From the NCBI RefSeq assembly GCF_018829635.1, contig NZ_JAHKKG010000001.1:806001-870000 (forward strand): DNA of 64,000 bases, written 5' to 3'. The notes under the pieces are model-generated. The model was not told the origin of the DNA. It saw nothing but the letters and a program-made list of their open reading frames with translations, and did not search any database. The first letter of the stretch is position 1. Each line of letters begins with the position of its first letter. Of this stretch, positions 36,611 through 45,174 are shown in pieces. Source of the DNA: Paractinoplanes bogorensis. Its GTDB lineage: Bacteria > Actinomycetota > Actinomycetes > Mycobacteriales > Micromonosporaceae. The translations under genes were made by a program, and so were the position numbers.

Positions 36611-37044
36611 CACTGTCCGACGCCTTCGCTGATCTGCTCGTCACGGCCGCCAAGGTCGGGCCGGCGCCGTCGCCCGGGCCCGGCGAGTGGGGTGCCGAGC
36701 AGATCCTGGCCCATCTCACTGTGGTCAACGCCGTCACGATCGGCGCCGTCGCCTCGGTCGGAGCGGGTTTCCCGGCCACGTACGACATGCGGGCGGCGCA
36801 CGACCCGTGGACGCTGGCCCGGGTCAACTCCCGGACTTCTCTCGCCCGGTTGCGTGATCAGGGGCAGGCGCTCTGTGCGTTGTCATCGTCCCTGTCGCCG
36901 TCCGAGCTGGACACGCTGATCCCCGCGCTGCTGATCTCGAACGGCGAGATCCTGGTCGACCAGCCCCTGCCGTTGCGCGACCTGCTGACCGGGCTGGCCG
37001 ACGTCGAGCTCCCCGGCCACCGGGCGCAGCTCCTAGCCCTCTAA
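36607..37044 (+). CDS. DinB/mycothiol-transferase-like protein
   Basis: A 145-aa helical protein with the superfamily opening PSPGPGEWGAEQILAHLTVVNAV and a C-terminal PLPLRDLLTGLADVELPGHRAQL. The usual metal-binding His triad of DinB/YfiT proteins is incomplete (His in LAHL and PGHR). It may act with the upstream ArsR-SRPBCC protein, whose stop it overlaps. Its last codon and TAA fall at the outer edge of the palindromic element at 37041-37209. Confidence 0.65.
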   Translation: MTLSDAFADLLVTAAKVGPAPSPGPGEWGAEQILAHLTVVNAVTIGAVASVGAGFPATYDMRAAHDPWTLARVNSRTSLARLRDQGQALCALSSSLSPSELDTLIPALLISNGEILVDQPLPLRDLLTGLADVELPGHRAQLLAL

Positions 37045-37209
37045 GGCCTCTTTCATAACTGAGGCGGGGCTACGGAGGGGCCCAGATCCCGCCTGGCGGC
37101 GTCCCGCGAAAGCCCGGTTCCAACACTGGGAGCCGGACTTCCACGGGCCACCACCAGACGAAATCTGGACCCCGCCTCACTCCCGCCCCAGTTATGAAAG
37201 AGGCCTTAG
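37041..37209. mobile_element. MITE-like palindromic element with 21-bp perfect terminal inverted repeats
   Basis: The arms 37041-37061 and 37189-37209 are perfect inverted repeats beginning CTAAGGCCTCTTTCATAA. Inside, 37061-37069 (GAGGCGGGG) pairs with 37170-37178, and CCAGAT near 37080 with ATCTGG near 37163, so the whole 169 bp can fold into one long hairpin. The outermost CTA/TAG allows a TA target duplication. No coding capacity. Both flanking genes, which converge, end inside its arms. It could alternatively act as a bidirectional terminator. Confidence 0.7.
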
Positions 37210-38049
37210 CCGTTCAACAATCTCGGCCGGGCTCAGCGCGCGGTCGTTCTCCGGGTCGTCCTGGGCCAGCGCGGTCCGGGCGACACCGGCGTAGACGTCG
37301 GCGATGGCGGTGAACAACTCCGGCGTCAGCCCCGCCGCCTGCTGGGTGACGGCCACCTCGTTCATCTCGCCGACATAGCGGTGGGCCTTGGTCGCCGCCC
37401 GGGCCACGCCGTCGCTGTCGGCCAGCCCGTTGCGCTCGAGGTCGGCCAGCACCGCATCCAGCACGCCGTGCGCGCCGGCCGTCCGCATGGCCTGCGTGAC
37501 CAGTGCGGTCAGCCCCTTGTAGACGCTGCCGGTGCACATCTTGAGCGCACTGGCCGCGCCCACGTCCGGGCCGAGCACGATCGGTTCGATCAGGCCGTTC
37601 CAGGGAAGCTCGGCCACGGCTGAGGCGTGCGTGCCGGACAGATAGAGGCGGGCGCCCGGCTTGACCGTCGGCGGCGGTCCCGAGATCGACCCGTCCACGA
37701 CGTCGAGCCCGCCGAGCGCCGTCCCGATCCGGCCCATGGTGGCCGGGGAGACGGCGTTGAGATCGGCGACGATCAGGGCTCCGGCTCGGCCGGCTTGCTG
37801 GGCGGCGGTGGCGATCGCGCCTGCCGTGTCGACCGCGGCGCCCGGCGGAGTCACCGAGAGCACGATGTCAGCCGCCGCCATCACGTCGACGAGCGTGGGC
37901 AGCACGTCAAGTCCGGCCTCGTCGGCGAGACGAGCCGTCCGAGCCGACCGCCCGTCGAGCGTGGTGACGACCCGGGCACCCCCATCAAGCAGAGCCCGCC
38001 CCAGGCCCGCCCCCATGAACCCGGCACTGACCAGCGCAACCGTAGTCAT
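37192..38049 (-). CDS. NAD(P)-binding 6-phosphogluconate-dehydrogenase-like protein (DUF1932 C-terminus)
   Basis: A 285-aa beta-hydroxyacid dehydrogenase-like protein. The Rossmann motif is VALVSAGFMGAGLGRALLDGG near residue 5 (GFMG in place of GLGxMG). LSVTPPGAAVDTA and VDGSISGPPPTVKPGARLYLSG follow, then the DUF1932-type domain with ALKMCTGSVYKGLTAL. The reaction is unknown. The final residues LRPLS and the TAA come from the terminal repeat of the element at 37041-37209, so its natural C-terminus may have been altered by insertion. The ATG at 38049 is preferred. Confidence 0.8.
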   Translation of the reverse strand: MTTVALVSAGFMGAGLGRALLDGGARVVTTLDGRSARTARLADEAGLDVLPTLVDVMAAADIVLSVTPPGAAVDTAGAIATAAQQAGRAGALIVADLNAVSPATMGRIGTALGGLDVVDGSISGPPPTVKPGARLYLSGTHASAVAELPWNGLIEPIVLGPDVGAASALKMCTGSVYKGLTALVTQAMRTAGAHGVLDAVLADLERNGLADSDGVARAATKAHRYVGEMNEVAVTQQAAGLTPELFTAIADVYAGVARTALAQDDPENDRALSPAEIVERLRPLS

Positions 38050-38295
38050 CGCCCACCCCTCCCACTCTTCACGATCCGCACAGGCGGGTGACAGCTCCAA
38101 CCTAGGCCGCGGTGGTTCCCTTGACTCAACGGCGAGGCTTCGCAGGCTCTCGGCCCCGCCGGCAACCCGCCCCGCGGTCTCCCCGTGCCCGCGGGGCGGG
38201 ATACCGCGGCCGTGCCCCGCCCCGGCTCAATCCGCGCTGTCCGGGCGTCCGGGGCACGGCCGCCCACCCGGGCTGTGGACGAAGGGCGCAGCCAT

Positions 38296-38309
38296 CGACA
38301 CTGGTGTCA
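38296..38309. promoter_or_regulatory. possible LacI autoregulatory operator
   Basis: CGACACTGGTGTCA, 39 bp before the LacI gene, keeps the GACA/TGTC arms and 14-bp length of the operators at 6462, 30229 and 40469, but the centre is CTGG rather than N-CG-N. It overlaps CATACT (38308-38313), a possible -10. Confidence 0.45.
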
Positions 38310-38347
38310 TACTTAGCCGTCTTGTTGCTGAGAGTGCTCGGAGCGTT

Positions 38348-39364
38348 ATGCCCGTCGACGATGTGACCGTTCGCCGGCCTACGTTGACTCAGGTTGCCGC
38401 GCTGGCGGGAGTCAGCCTCAAGACGGCCTCCCGCGCGCTCAACCAGGAGCCCAACGTGGCGCCGTCGACCGGGCGGCGGGTGCGCGACGCGGCCGACCTG
38501 CTCGGCTACCGGCTCAACGGCATCGCCCGCGAGTTGCGGCGCGGCGCCACCTCGGCGCTGGTCGGGCTGGTCAGCGGCGATCTGACCAACCCGTTCTATT
38601 CGGCCGTGGCCAGCGGCATCGAGCGGGAGCTACGCCAGCACGGGCTTCTGCTGATCACGGCCAACAACGACGAAGACGCCATGCTCGAGCGCAGCCTGGT
38701 CGACGCGTTCCTCGAACGGCGTGTACGCGCCCTGCTCGTCATCCCCAGCGCCGACGATCACGAATACCTGGCCATCGAGGGCAACCGGGGCGTCCCCTTC
38801 GTCTTCCTCGACCGGCCGCCGGACGGGCTGTCCGCCGACGCCGTGCTGATCGACAACGCTGGTGGGGCCCGGTCGGCCGGGGAGCACCTGCTGGGCGCGG
38901 GGCACCGCCGGATCGCGCTCGTGTCCGACCTGGTGCGGATGGCACCGCAGCGGGCGCGGATAGACGGTTTCGTCGGGGCGATGCGGGCGGCCGGCAACGA
39001 CGCGTGGGAGCCGTTCCTGCGGACGGGCGTGCACGACGTCCGGCAGGCCGAGCGCACGGTCCGCGACCTGCTCGCGCTCGACCAGCCACCGACGGCGGTG
39101 TTCACCACCAACAACCGGCTCACCACCGGCGCGCTGCGAGCCATGCGCGAGCTGGCCGACCCGCCGGCCCTGATCGGTTTCGACGATTTCGACCTGGCCG
39201 ACGTGCTCGGCACCACCGTGGTGGCCCACGACATGACCGCCCTCGGCCGCGAGGCGGCGCGCCTTGCCTACGAACGCATCAGCGGCCATTCCGGCCCGGC
39301 CCGGACCATCGTGATATCCACATCAATCATTGCCCGAGGTTCCGGCGAGCGCCCTCCACGCTGA
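38348..39364 (+). CDS. LacI-family transcriptional regulator
   Basis: A 338-aa repressor. The HTH is PTLTQVAALAGVSLKTASRA with hinge DLLGYRLNGIARELRRG; the periplasmic-binding-like core carries LVGLVSGDLTNPFYSAVASG, VPFVFLDRPPDG, GHRRIALVSD and PPALIGFDDFDLADVLGT. The inducer is probably a sugar released by the mannan enzymes. The nearest downstream target is the ABC importer at 40505, which has a matching operator, as do both GH92 genes 8-32 kb away. A related site lies in its own promoter region. ATG 38348 starts just before the HTH. Confidence 0.9.
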   Translation: MPVDDVTVRRPTLTQVAALAGVSLKTASRALNQEPNVAPSTGRRVRDAADLLGYRLNGIARELRRGATSALVGLVSGDLTNPFYSAVASGIERELRQHGLLLITANNDEDAMLERSLVDAFLERRVRALLVIPSADDHEYLAIEGNRGVPFVFLDRPPDGLSADAVLIDNAGGARSAGEHLLGAGHRRIALVSDLVRMAPQRARIDGFVGAMRAAGNDAWEPFLRTGVHDVRQAERTVRDLLALDQPPTAVFTTNNRLTTGALRAMRELADPPALIGFDDFDLADVLGTTVVAHDMTALGREAARLAYERISGHSGPARTIVISTSIIARGSGERPPR

Positions 39365-39480
39365 GAGAGAGTTCCTTCCGTACGGGCGGCACACCGTGGC
39401 CGGGGGATGTTTCAGCTCACGGCCGATCGGATGTCGCCATTCCCGCTTTCCGGCGGCGCGGGTGATGCCAGGATTCGGCT

Positions 39481-39918
39481 GTGGGTCCGACGAGAGGGTT
39501 GCCTGACCTGCTGGCCGAGATCGCGTCCCAAGGCGGCTACGAGTCCGGGTTCGGACCGGAGCCGGTCGTCAGCCTCGAATCGTTCTTCGAAGGGAACGAC
39601 GACCTCGGGTCAATCGGCAGCAATCTCGCCGATCACCCGGGTGTGCAACAGTTCTTCACCGTCCTGCGCCATGTCCGCGAACGACCCGAAGTCCACGACG
39701 TTTGGGTCGGCATCAGCGAGGTCATGGGCGACGACGAGTGGCCGTTCAGCAATCACGTGTACGTCGTCACGAGCGCCTCGGCGGACGAGTTGCTGCGCTG
39801 GACCACGGCCCTCAGCCCCGAGCCCGAAATCGCCTCCGGCTGGTGGAACGACGTGCCGCCGCTCAAGTCGATACCGGTGTCGGCCGGAATGCGGGTTCTG
39901 ACGCTCTGGTGGGACTGA
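39481..39918 (+). CDS. hypothetical protein
   Basis: A 145-aa acidic, soluble protein. Segments such as LESFFEGNDDLGSIGSNLADHPG, VWVGISEVMGDDEWPFSNHVYVVTSAS and LRVLTLWWD (ending MRVLTLWWD) look like a conserved actinobacterial family of unknown function. No motif suggests catalysis. It lies between the LacI gene and the long regulatory gap before the importer. The GTG start has no clear ribosome-binding site. Confidence 0.6.
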   Translation: MGPTRGLPDLLAEIASQGGYESGFGPEPVVSLESFFEGNDDLGSIGSNLADHPGVQQFFTVLRHVRERPEVHDVWVGISEVMGDDEWPFSNHVYVVTSASADELLRWTTALSPEPEIASGWWNDVPPLKSIPVSAGMRVLTLWWD

Positions 39919-40424
39919 CGCCGCATTTCGTGGCCGCTCCGGCCGGCAGTTGGCCGGGGCTGAGCCGTTCCCCGATCTGACGCCGCGCGGCCCGACATCC
40001 GATCCCGCCCCGGGCGCCGCATCCCATCGCCCGACGTTGCCCGGGAGCCTCCGAGCTCTAGGCCCGGGAGACGCCGCGTCCTCGGCCCGGAAGACTCCGC
40101 ACCCTCGGGCGTGCGCCACACCGTCACCGGCACACCGCAGCGCCGGCCCGGACCAGGGGCCGCGGAGATCGGCAACTTTCGACACAATGGGCGGGTTCTG
40201 CGAGGCGGGCTGCGCACGGGCCGCCCGACCCGTCAGAAGTGAACACGGAAGGCGGCTGGGAGCGACGCCCCGCGTACGGGAGGTGACCGAAATGCACCCA
40301 CTCTGCGAGCGCTCAAAGATTTCGAAGATCACGAAAGCAGCGACCGGCGCCGATGAATGTGCAGGTCAGCGATCTTCCGCTCAGGTAACAACACAGTGCG
40401 CACGTAACGACACGGAAACAGGCG
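39919..40424. other. long intergenic region
   Basis: About 500 nt with no gene I can support. The first 400 nt are GC-rich with several open frames lacking starts and family similarity. From about 40300 the composition becomes clearly more AT-rich, as expected for a promoter region of the sugar importer. Confidence 0.5.
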
Positions 40425-40482
40425 TTGACACTTGTGCGGTTGAGACGGCACGGTACTCCCCATCTGCGTGACAACGATGTCA
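40425..40482 (+). promoter_or_regulatory. promoter region and LacI-type operator of the sugar ABC operon
   Basis: TTGACA at 40425-40430 is a consensus-like -35; TACTCC-like sequence follows at about 20 nt. TGACAACGATGTCA at 40469-40482 is a near-perfect palindrome (one central mismatch) matching the sites before both GH92 genes. It lies 22 nt before the ATG, just upstream of AAGGGGA. Confidence 0.7.
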
Positions 40483-40504
40483 ATACTTCGATAAGGGGAT
40501 AGCC

Positions 40505-41773
40505 ATGCGTCTTACTCGACGTGCTGCGGTGGCAGCAGTCGGTGTCGCCGCGCTCCTGACCGCTGGCGCCTGTGGGTCCAGTGACGACGGGGGCAGCGGT
40601 TCGGGCTCGACCAAGGTCGAGGTCTTCACCTGGTGGGCCGACGGCGGCGAGAAGGCCGGCCTCGACGGCCTGGTCAGCCAGTTCGGCACCGACTGCGCCG
40701 GGCAGACCTTCGAGAACGGCGCGGTCGCCGGTGGCGCCGGCGCCAACGCGAAGTCCGTGCTCGCGTCCCGCCTGCAGCAGGGCGACCCGCCGGACACGTT
40801 CCAGGCGCACGCGGGCGCCGAGCTGCTCGACTACATCAACGCGGGCCAGATCGAGGACATCAGCGCCGACTACGACTCGTGGGGCCTCAAGCAGGCGTTC
40901 CCGCAGGGTCTGATCGACAACCTGACCGTCGACGGCAAGATCTACTCCGTCCCGGCCAACATCCACCGGGCCAACGTGGTGTGGACCAACAAGAAGGTCC
41001 TGACCGACGCCGGCATCACCAAGGACCCGACCGACATGGCCGGCTTCATCGCCGACCTCGACAAGGTCAAGGCCAAGGGCATCGCCGCCCCGCTGGCGGT
41101 CGGCAAGGACTGGACGCAGCTGATGCTGTTCGAGTCGGTGCTGATCACCAACCTCGGCGCCGAGAAGTTCACCGGCCTGTGGACGGGTGCCACCGACTGG
41201 AACGACGCCAGCGTCACGAAGTCCATCAACGACTTCAAGCAGCTGCTGACGTACACGAACAAGGACCGCGACGCCCTCGACTGGACCGACGCCGAGAAGC
41301 TCGTCATGGACGGCAAGGCGGCCTACCAGCTGATGGGTGACTGGGAGGCGGCCGACCTCGACGCCAAGGGCTTCAAGGACTACGGCTACTTCACGTTCCC
41401 GGGCAACGGCACCACCTTCCAGTGGCTCGCCGACTCGTTCGTGCTGCCCAAGGGCGCCAAGAACGCCGAGGGCACCAAGTGCTGGCTGAAGACCGTCGGC
41501 TCGGCCGCCGGCCAGAAGGCGTTCAACACCAAGAAGGGCTCGATCCCGGCCCGTACGGACGCCACGCCCAGCGACTACCCGAAGTACCAGCAGGCCGCGA
41601 TGGCGGACTGGAAGTCGGCGACCCAGGCGCCGTCCTGCGCCCACGGCTCGGCCTGCTCGCAGGGCTGGCAGGGTGCGGCCAACTCGGCCCTCGGCGCGTT
41701 CAGCACCAACCAGGACGTCGCGGGGCTGCAGAAGGCTCTGGCCACCGCCGCGTCGGAGTTCGTGAAGAAGTAA
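40505..41773 (+). CDS. carbohydrate ABC transporter substrate-binding lipoprotein
   Basis: A 422-aa extracellular binding protein. The lipobox LTAGAC (Cys near 23) follows a twin-Arg-like start MRLTRRAAV. The mature chain shows the SBP_bac_1 fold: VEVFTWWADGGEKAGLDGL, RLQQGDPPDTFQAHAG, NIHRANVVWTNKKVL, GKAAYQLMGDWEAADL. It resembles glucose/mannose-binding proteins of the GtsA/GlcE type, which suits mannose import. Two Cys pairs near the C-terminus may form disulfides. First gene of a three-gene importer operon under a LacI-type operator. Confidence 0.9.
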   Translation: MRLTRRAAVAAVGVAALLTAGACGSSDDGGSGSGSTKVEVFTWWADGGEKAGLDGLVSQFGTDCAGQTFENGAVAGGAGANAKSVLASRLQQGDPPDTFQAHAGAELLDYINAGQIEDISADYDSWGLKQAFPQGLIDNLTVDGKIYSVPANIHRANVVWTNKKVLTDAGITKDPTDMAGFIADLDKVKAKGIAAPLAVGKDWTQLMLFESVLITNLGAEKFTGLWTGATDWNDASVTKSINDFKQLLTYTNKDRDALDWTDAEKLVMDGKAAYQLMGDWEAADLDAKGFKDYGYFTFPGNGTTFQWLADSFVLPKGAKNAEGTKCWLKTVGSAAGQKAFNTKKGSIPARTDATPSDYPKYQQAAMADWKSATQAPSCAHGSACSQGWQGAANSALGAFSTNQDVAGLQKALATAASEFVKK

Positions 41774-41845
41774 GTCCCACACGCGGAGGGCGGGGCGGCC
41801 GTGAGCCGTCCCGCCCGAATGCGTAGAAACAAAAGAGGAGCCCTG

Positions 41846-42739
41846 ATGCGCCGACTCCGGCACTGGGGACCGGGCCTGCTGCTGCTTTCCCCGTCGCTGA
41901 TCCTGCTCGCGATCTTCGTCTACGGCCTGATCGCCTGGACGACCAAAGTCTCCGTCTCCGACGAGCACAACGCCCGGGGGTCGAAGGGCTTCGTCGGCCT
42001 CGAGAATTACACGAAACTCTTCACCAACGACATCAACGACCGGTTCACCCACTCGCTGAAGAATCTGCTTCTCTTCACGGTGGTGTTCCTGGTCGGGGCC
42101 ATGTTCTTCGGCCTGCTGTGGGCGTTCATCCTCGAGCGTGGAATCAAGGCCGAAGGCTTTTTCCGTACGATCTACCTGTTCCCGATGGCGGTCTCGTTCG
42201 TGGCCTCGGGCGTCGTGTGGCGCTGGTTGATGAATCCGAACAAGGGCGACAACGCGGGCGGCCTGAACGCCGTACTGGGAAGCCTCGGTCTTGATTTTGC
42301 CCAGAGCACCTGGTGGACCAATCCGAACTGGGGCATGGCGTCGATGGCTATTCCGGCCATCTGGCAGTTGTCGGGTTATGTGATGGCGCTGTTCCTGGCC
42401 GGCTTCCGGGGCATTCCGCAGGAGCTGCGCGAGGCCGCGGCGATGGACGGCGCGTCGACCTACCGCCTGTACCGCAACGTGATCTTCCCGCAGCTCACGC
42501 CGGTCGCGCTGTCCGCGCTGATCATCCTCGGGCACATGTCGATGAAGATGTTCGACCTGATCATGAGCGTCTCGGGCCCGCAGTGGCTCACCGAGGTGCC
42601 CGCCATCTACGTCTGGCAGACGCTGCTGACCAGCGACTACGCCAAGGCGGCGGCCATCTCGATCATCCTGCTTCTGCTGGTCGCGGTGGTCATCGTGCCG
42701 TACCTGATCTACACGAACCGGCAGGAGAAGAACGCATGA
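41846..42739 (+). CDS. sugar ABC transporter permease (MalF/UgpA-like)
   Basis: A 297-aa permease with six membrane segments and the EAA loop ELREAAAMDGASTYRLYRNV that docks the ATPase. The ATG at 41846 is 9 nt after AGGAG; an in-frame GTG at 41801 is less likely. It lies 72 nt after the binding-protein gene and overlaps the second permease by ATGA. Confidence 0.9.
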   Translation: MRRLRHWGPGLLLLSPSLILLAIFVYGLIAWTTKVSVSDEHNARGSKGFVGLENYTKLFTNDINDRFTHSLKNLLLFTVVFLVGAMFFGLLWAFILERGIKAEGFFRTIYLFPMAVSFVASGVVWRWLMNPNKGDNAGGLNAVLGSLGLDFAQSTWWTNPNWGMASMAIPAIWQLSGYVMALFLAGFRGIPQELREAAAMDGASTYRLYRNVIFPQLTPVALSALIILGHMSMKMFDLIMSVSGPQWLTEVPAIYVWQTLLTSDYAKAAAISIILLLLVAVVIVPYLIYTNRQEKNA

Positions 42740-43620
42740 CCGCCGTTGCGACTCCGCCGCCGACGATCGAAACCCTGGCGCCTGCCCGGAAACCGAAGAA
42801 CCGCGGTGGCGTGGGTTCGATCATCAAGTACGCCTTGGCCCTGCTGTTCCTGATCATCGTGCTGATGCCCCTGTACGTGCTGATCGTGACCAGTTTCAAG
42901 TCGGGCTCGGACATCGGCGTGGCCAGCCAGTGGAACCTGCCCGACAAATGGACCACGGCGTCGTGGGAAAAGGCGTGGACCGCACTCCAGCCCGCTTTCT
43001 TCCGTACGTTCCAGCTGGCCATCCCGGTCGCCATCATCTCGTCGCTGATCGGTGCCGCGAACGGTTTCGTGTTGTCGCGCTGGCGGTTCCCCGGTGCCGA
43101 CATCGTGTTCACGCTGATCCTGTTCGGCATGTTCATCCCGTACCAGGCCGTCATGATTCCGCTGCGCGAGATCGTGACGACGCTGGGCATCCCGCCCGGC
43201 ATCACGACGCTGGTCTTCGTGCACTGCGTCTACGGCATTCCGATCTGCACGCTGATCTTCCGGAACTACTACGCCACCACGGTTCCCGAGGAACTCATCG
43301 AGGCGGCCCGGGTCGACGGCGCGGGCCTGCTGCGCACGTTCGGCCGGATCATTCTGCCGATCTCGATCCCCGGCTTCGTGGTGACGATCATCTGGCAGTT
43401 CACGTCGGCCTGGAACGACTATCTGTTCGCCATCTTCCTGTCGAACACGAGAAACGGGCCGATCACGATCGCCCTGAACGCGCTGGCCGGCGCCCAGTCG
43501 CCCGACTACGCGGCGTCGATGGCGGGCGCGCTGATCACGTCGCTGCCGACGCTGCTGGTCTACGTGTTGCTCGGTCGCTGGTTCATCGGCGGCCTGATGG
43601 CGGGCTCGGTCAAAAGCTAG
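42736..43620 (+). CDS. sugar ABC transporter permease (MalG/UgpE-like)
   Basis: A 294-aa permease with six membrane segments and EAA motif PEELIEAARVDGAGLLRTFG. The final tail GRWFIGGLMAGSVKS is the family C-terminus. The start overlaps the previous stop. No ATP-binding gene follows: the operon ends at a terminator, so the importer must use an ATPase encoded elsewhere (MsiK-like shared ATPases do this in actinomycetes). Confidence 0.9.
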   Translation: MTAVATPPPTIETLAPARKPKNRGGVGSIIKYALALLFLIIVLMPLYVLIVTSFKSGSDIGVASQWNLPDKWTTASWEKAWTALQPAFFRTFQLAIPVAIISSLIGAANGFVLSRWRFPGADIVFTLILFGMFIPYQAVMIPLREIVTTLGIPPGITTLVFVHCVYGIPICTLIFRNYYATTVPEELIEAARVDGAGLLRTFGRIILPISIPGFVVTIIWQFTSAWNDYLFAIFLSNTRNGPITIALNALAGAQSPDYAASMAGALITSLPTLLVYVLLGRWFIGGLMAGSVKS

Positions 43621-43631
43621 AGCCGTCGATG

Positions 43632-43673
43632 GCCCCCGGTGCGTCCGAACGGCGTGCCGGGGGCTTTCTTTTT
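43632..43673 (+). terminator. rho-independent terminator of the sugar importer operon
   Basis: GCCCCCGG (43632-43639) pairs with CCGGGGGC (43657-43664), followed directly by TTTCTTTTT. It begins 12 nt after the second permease stop. Confidence 0.85.
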
Positions 43674-43769
43674 CCCGTACGCCTCCAGCCCGCCCCCGCT
43701 CATCTCTATTCGGTCAATTCACCCTTGGCGTTAAAGACGTGGTCCATGATCACCTCTAGGCTCGACATC

Positions 43770-44087
43770 GTGAGCTTCACCGATCGCATGGCCTACGCCC
43801 TCGAGAAAGACCTGATCGACGACGAGCGCCACACGCGGGTCGGCCTGCGCGTCACCGCGATCACGGCGTTCTGGGCGGTCATCGTGCCCATCCTGGTCGT
43901 GTACGGGGTCACCGGCCGCCAACGGGAGACCGAGGTGCTCTCGATCGCCGCCTCCCTCACCGTGCTGCTGCCCTTCCTCGCCGCCGTGATCGCCACTCAT
44001 GGACGCCGGTTCGGCATCGGTGGGGCGTACGTGGTGCTGACGCTTCTGATGGTTCTGCCCGCTGTCTGGATCGCCCAGCTGGGCTGA
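43770..44087 (+). CDS. small membrane protein
   Basis: A 105-aa protein with a charged N-terminus (FTDRMAYALEKDLIDDERHTR) and three hydrophobic segments (AFWAVIVPILVVYGV, IAASLTVLLPFLAAVIA, GGAYVVLTLLMVLPAVWIA). Function unknown. I choose GTG 43770 because TAGGCT lies 7 nt upstream, a leaderless promoter pattern; an ATG at 43746 is the alternative. Confidence 0.6.
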   Translation: MSFTDRMAYALEKDLIDDERHTRVGLRVTAITAFWAVIVPILVVYGVTGRQRETEVLSIAASLTVLLPFLAAVIATHGRRFGIGGAYVVLTLLMVLPAVWIAQLG

Positions 44088-44109
44088 CCGGCGCTGTCGG
44101 CGTGGCACG

Positions 44110-45075
44110 ATGGGCGGCATGGCGGACAAGGGCGAGGAGCGCGACGGCGTCAAGCTGACCAACCTCGATCAGGAACTTTTCTCCGATGCCGGGGCGACCA
44201 AGCGTGACCTGGTCGACTATCTCGACGCGGTGACCGACCGGATCCTGCCGGTGCTGCGCGACCGTCCGCTCTCGGTGATCCGTCTGCTGCGCGGCCAAGA
44301 CAAGTTCATGCAGAAGAACCTGCCCAAATACACGCCCGACTGGGTGCCCCGCACGTCGGTGTGGGCCGAGGCCAGTCACCGCGAGGTCACGTACGGGCTG
44401 TGCAACGACCACCGCACCCTCCTGTGGTTCGGCAACCAGCGCGCCATCGAGTATCACCCCGCCCTGATGCTCGCCGGTCAGACCGCACCGACTCACCTGA
44501 TCATGGATCTGGACCCGCCCGAGGGCGGCGCGTTCCAGCTCGCCGTGCAGGCCGCCCGCCTGGTCCGCGAGGCACTGGCCAGTGCCGGCATGTCCGGCGC
44601 GGTCAAGACCAGCGGTGCCAAGGGCGTGCACGTGTTCGTCCCCCTCGACGGCAAGTCCGACCCCGAAGAGGTAGCCGCCGCCACTCGCGCCGTGGCCGCC
44701 CGCGCCGAGCGAATCGACCCCGAACTGGCCACGACCGCGTTCATCCGCGAAGACCGGCACGGCAAGGTTTTCCTGGACGCGACCCGGGCCGGCGGCGCCA
44801 CGGTGATCGCCGCCTACAGTCCACGGGTCCGCCCCGGTGTCCCGGTGTCGTTCCCGGTCGCCTGGGACGACCTGGACAACGTGAAGCCGTCGGATTTCAC
44901 CGTCCACACCGCACTGTCCCGGCTGTCCGACGGCGACCCGTGGGCCGCCGCGATGCCCGAACCGCAGCCCCTCGACCAGGGCCTGATCGACGAGGGCCGC
45001 ACGATCCCGGTGGCTCGGGTGCAGGCCATGCACGAGGGCAAGCGCCGAGCCAAGGCCCGCCGAGAGGCCGGCTGA
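44110..45075 (+). CDS. stand-alone LigD-type polymerase/primase domain protein
   Basis: A 321-aa archaeo-eukaryotic-primase-fold polymerase of the kind fused in LigD for non-homologous end joining. It has the opening KLTNLDQELFSDAGATKRDL, the metal-binding Asp pair in LIMDLDPPEG near 135-140, TSGAKGVHVFVPL, and AYSPRVRPGVPVSFPVAWDDL. It would extend primers at breaks with NTPs or dNTPs. Similar separate polymerases (PolD) exist in mycobacteria. No ligase or Ku gene is adjacent. ATG 44119 is an alternative start. Confidence 0.85.
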   Translation: MGGMADKGEERDGVKLTNLDQELFSDAGATKRDLVDYLDAVTDRILPVLRDRPLSVIRLLRGQDKFMQKNLPKYTPDWVPRTSVWAEASHREVTYGLCNDHRTLLWFGNQRAIEYHPALMLAGQTAPTHLIMDLDPPEGGAFQLAVQAARLVREALASAGMSGAVKTSGAKGVHVFVPLDGKSDPEEVAAATRAVAARAERIDPELATTAFIREDRHGKVFLDATRAGGATVIAAYSPRVRPGVPVSFPVAWDDLDNVKPSDFTVHTALSRLSDGDPWAAAMPEPQPLDQGLIDEGRTIPVARVQAMHEGKRRAKARREAG

Positions 45076-45174
45076 CTGAGCAGCAGCAGGGCCGGCACGA
45101 ACGCCCCGAACCGCGTCCCCGACGGAACACCCGCCGTAAGCACCTCCGGCTGAGTGCGTACGGGGAAACGGTCT

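Noticed and set aside
39950..40471. A 173-codon open frame before the sugar importer
   Set aside because: Low-complexity translation with no family similarity; it runs through the promoter and operator region.
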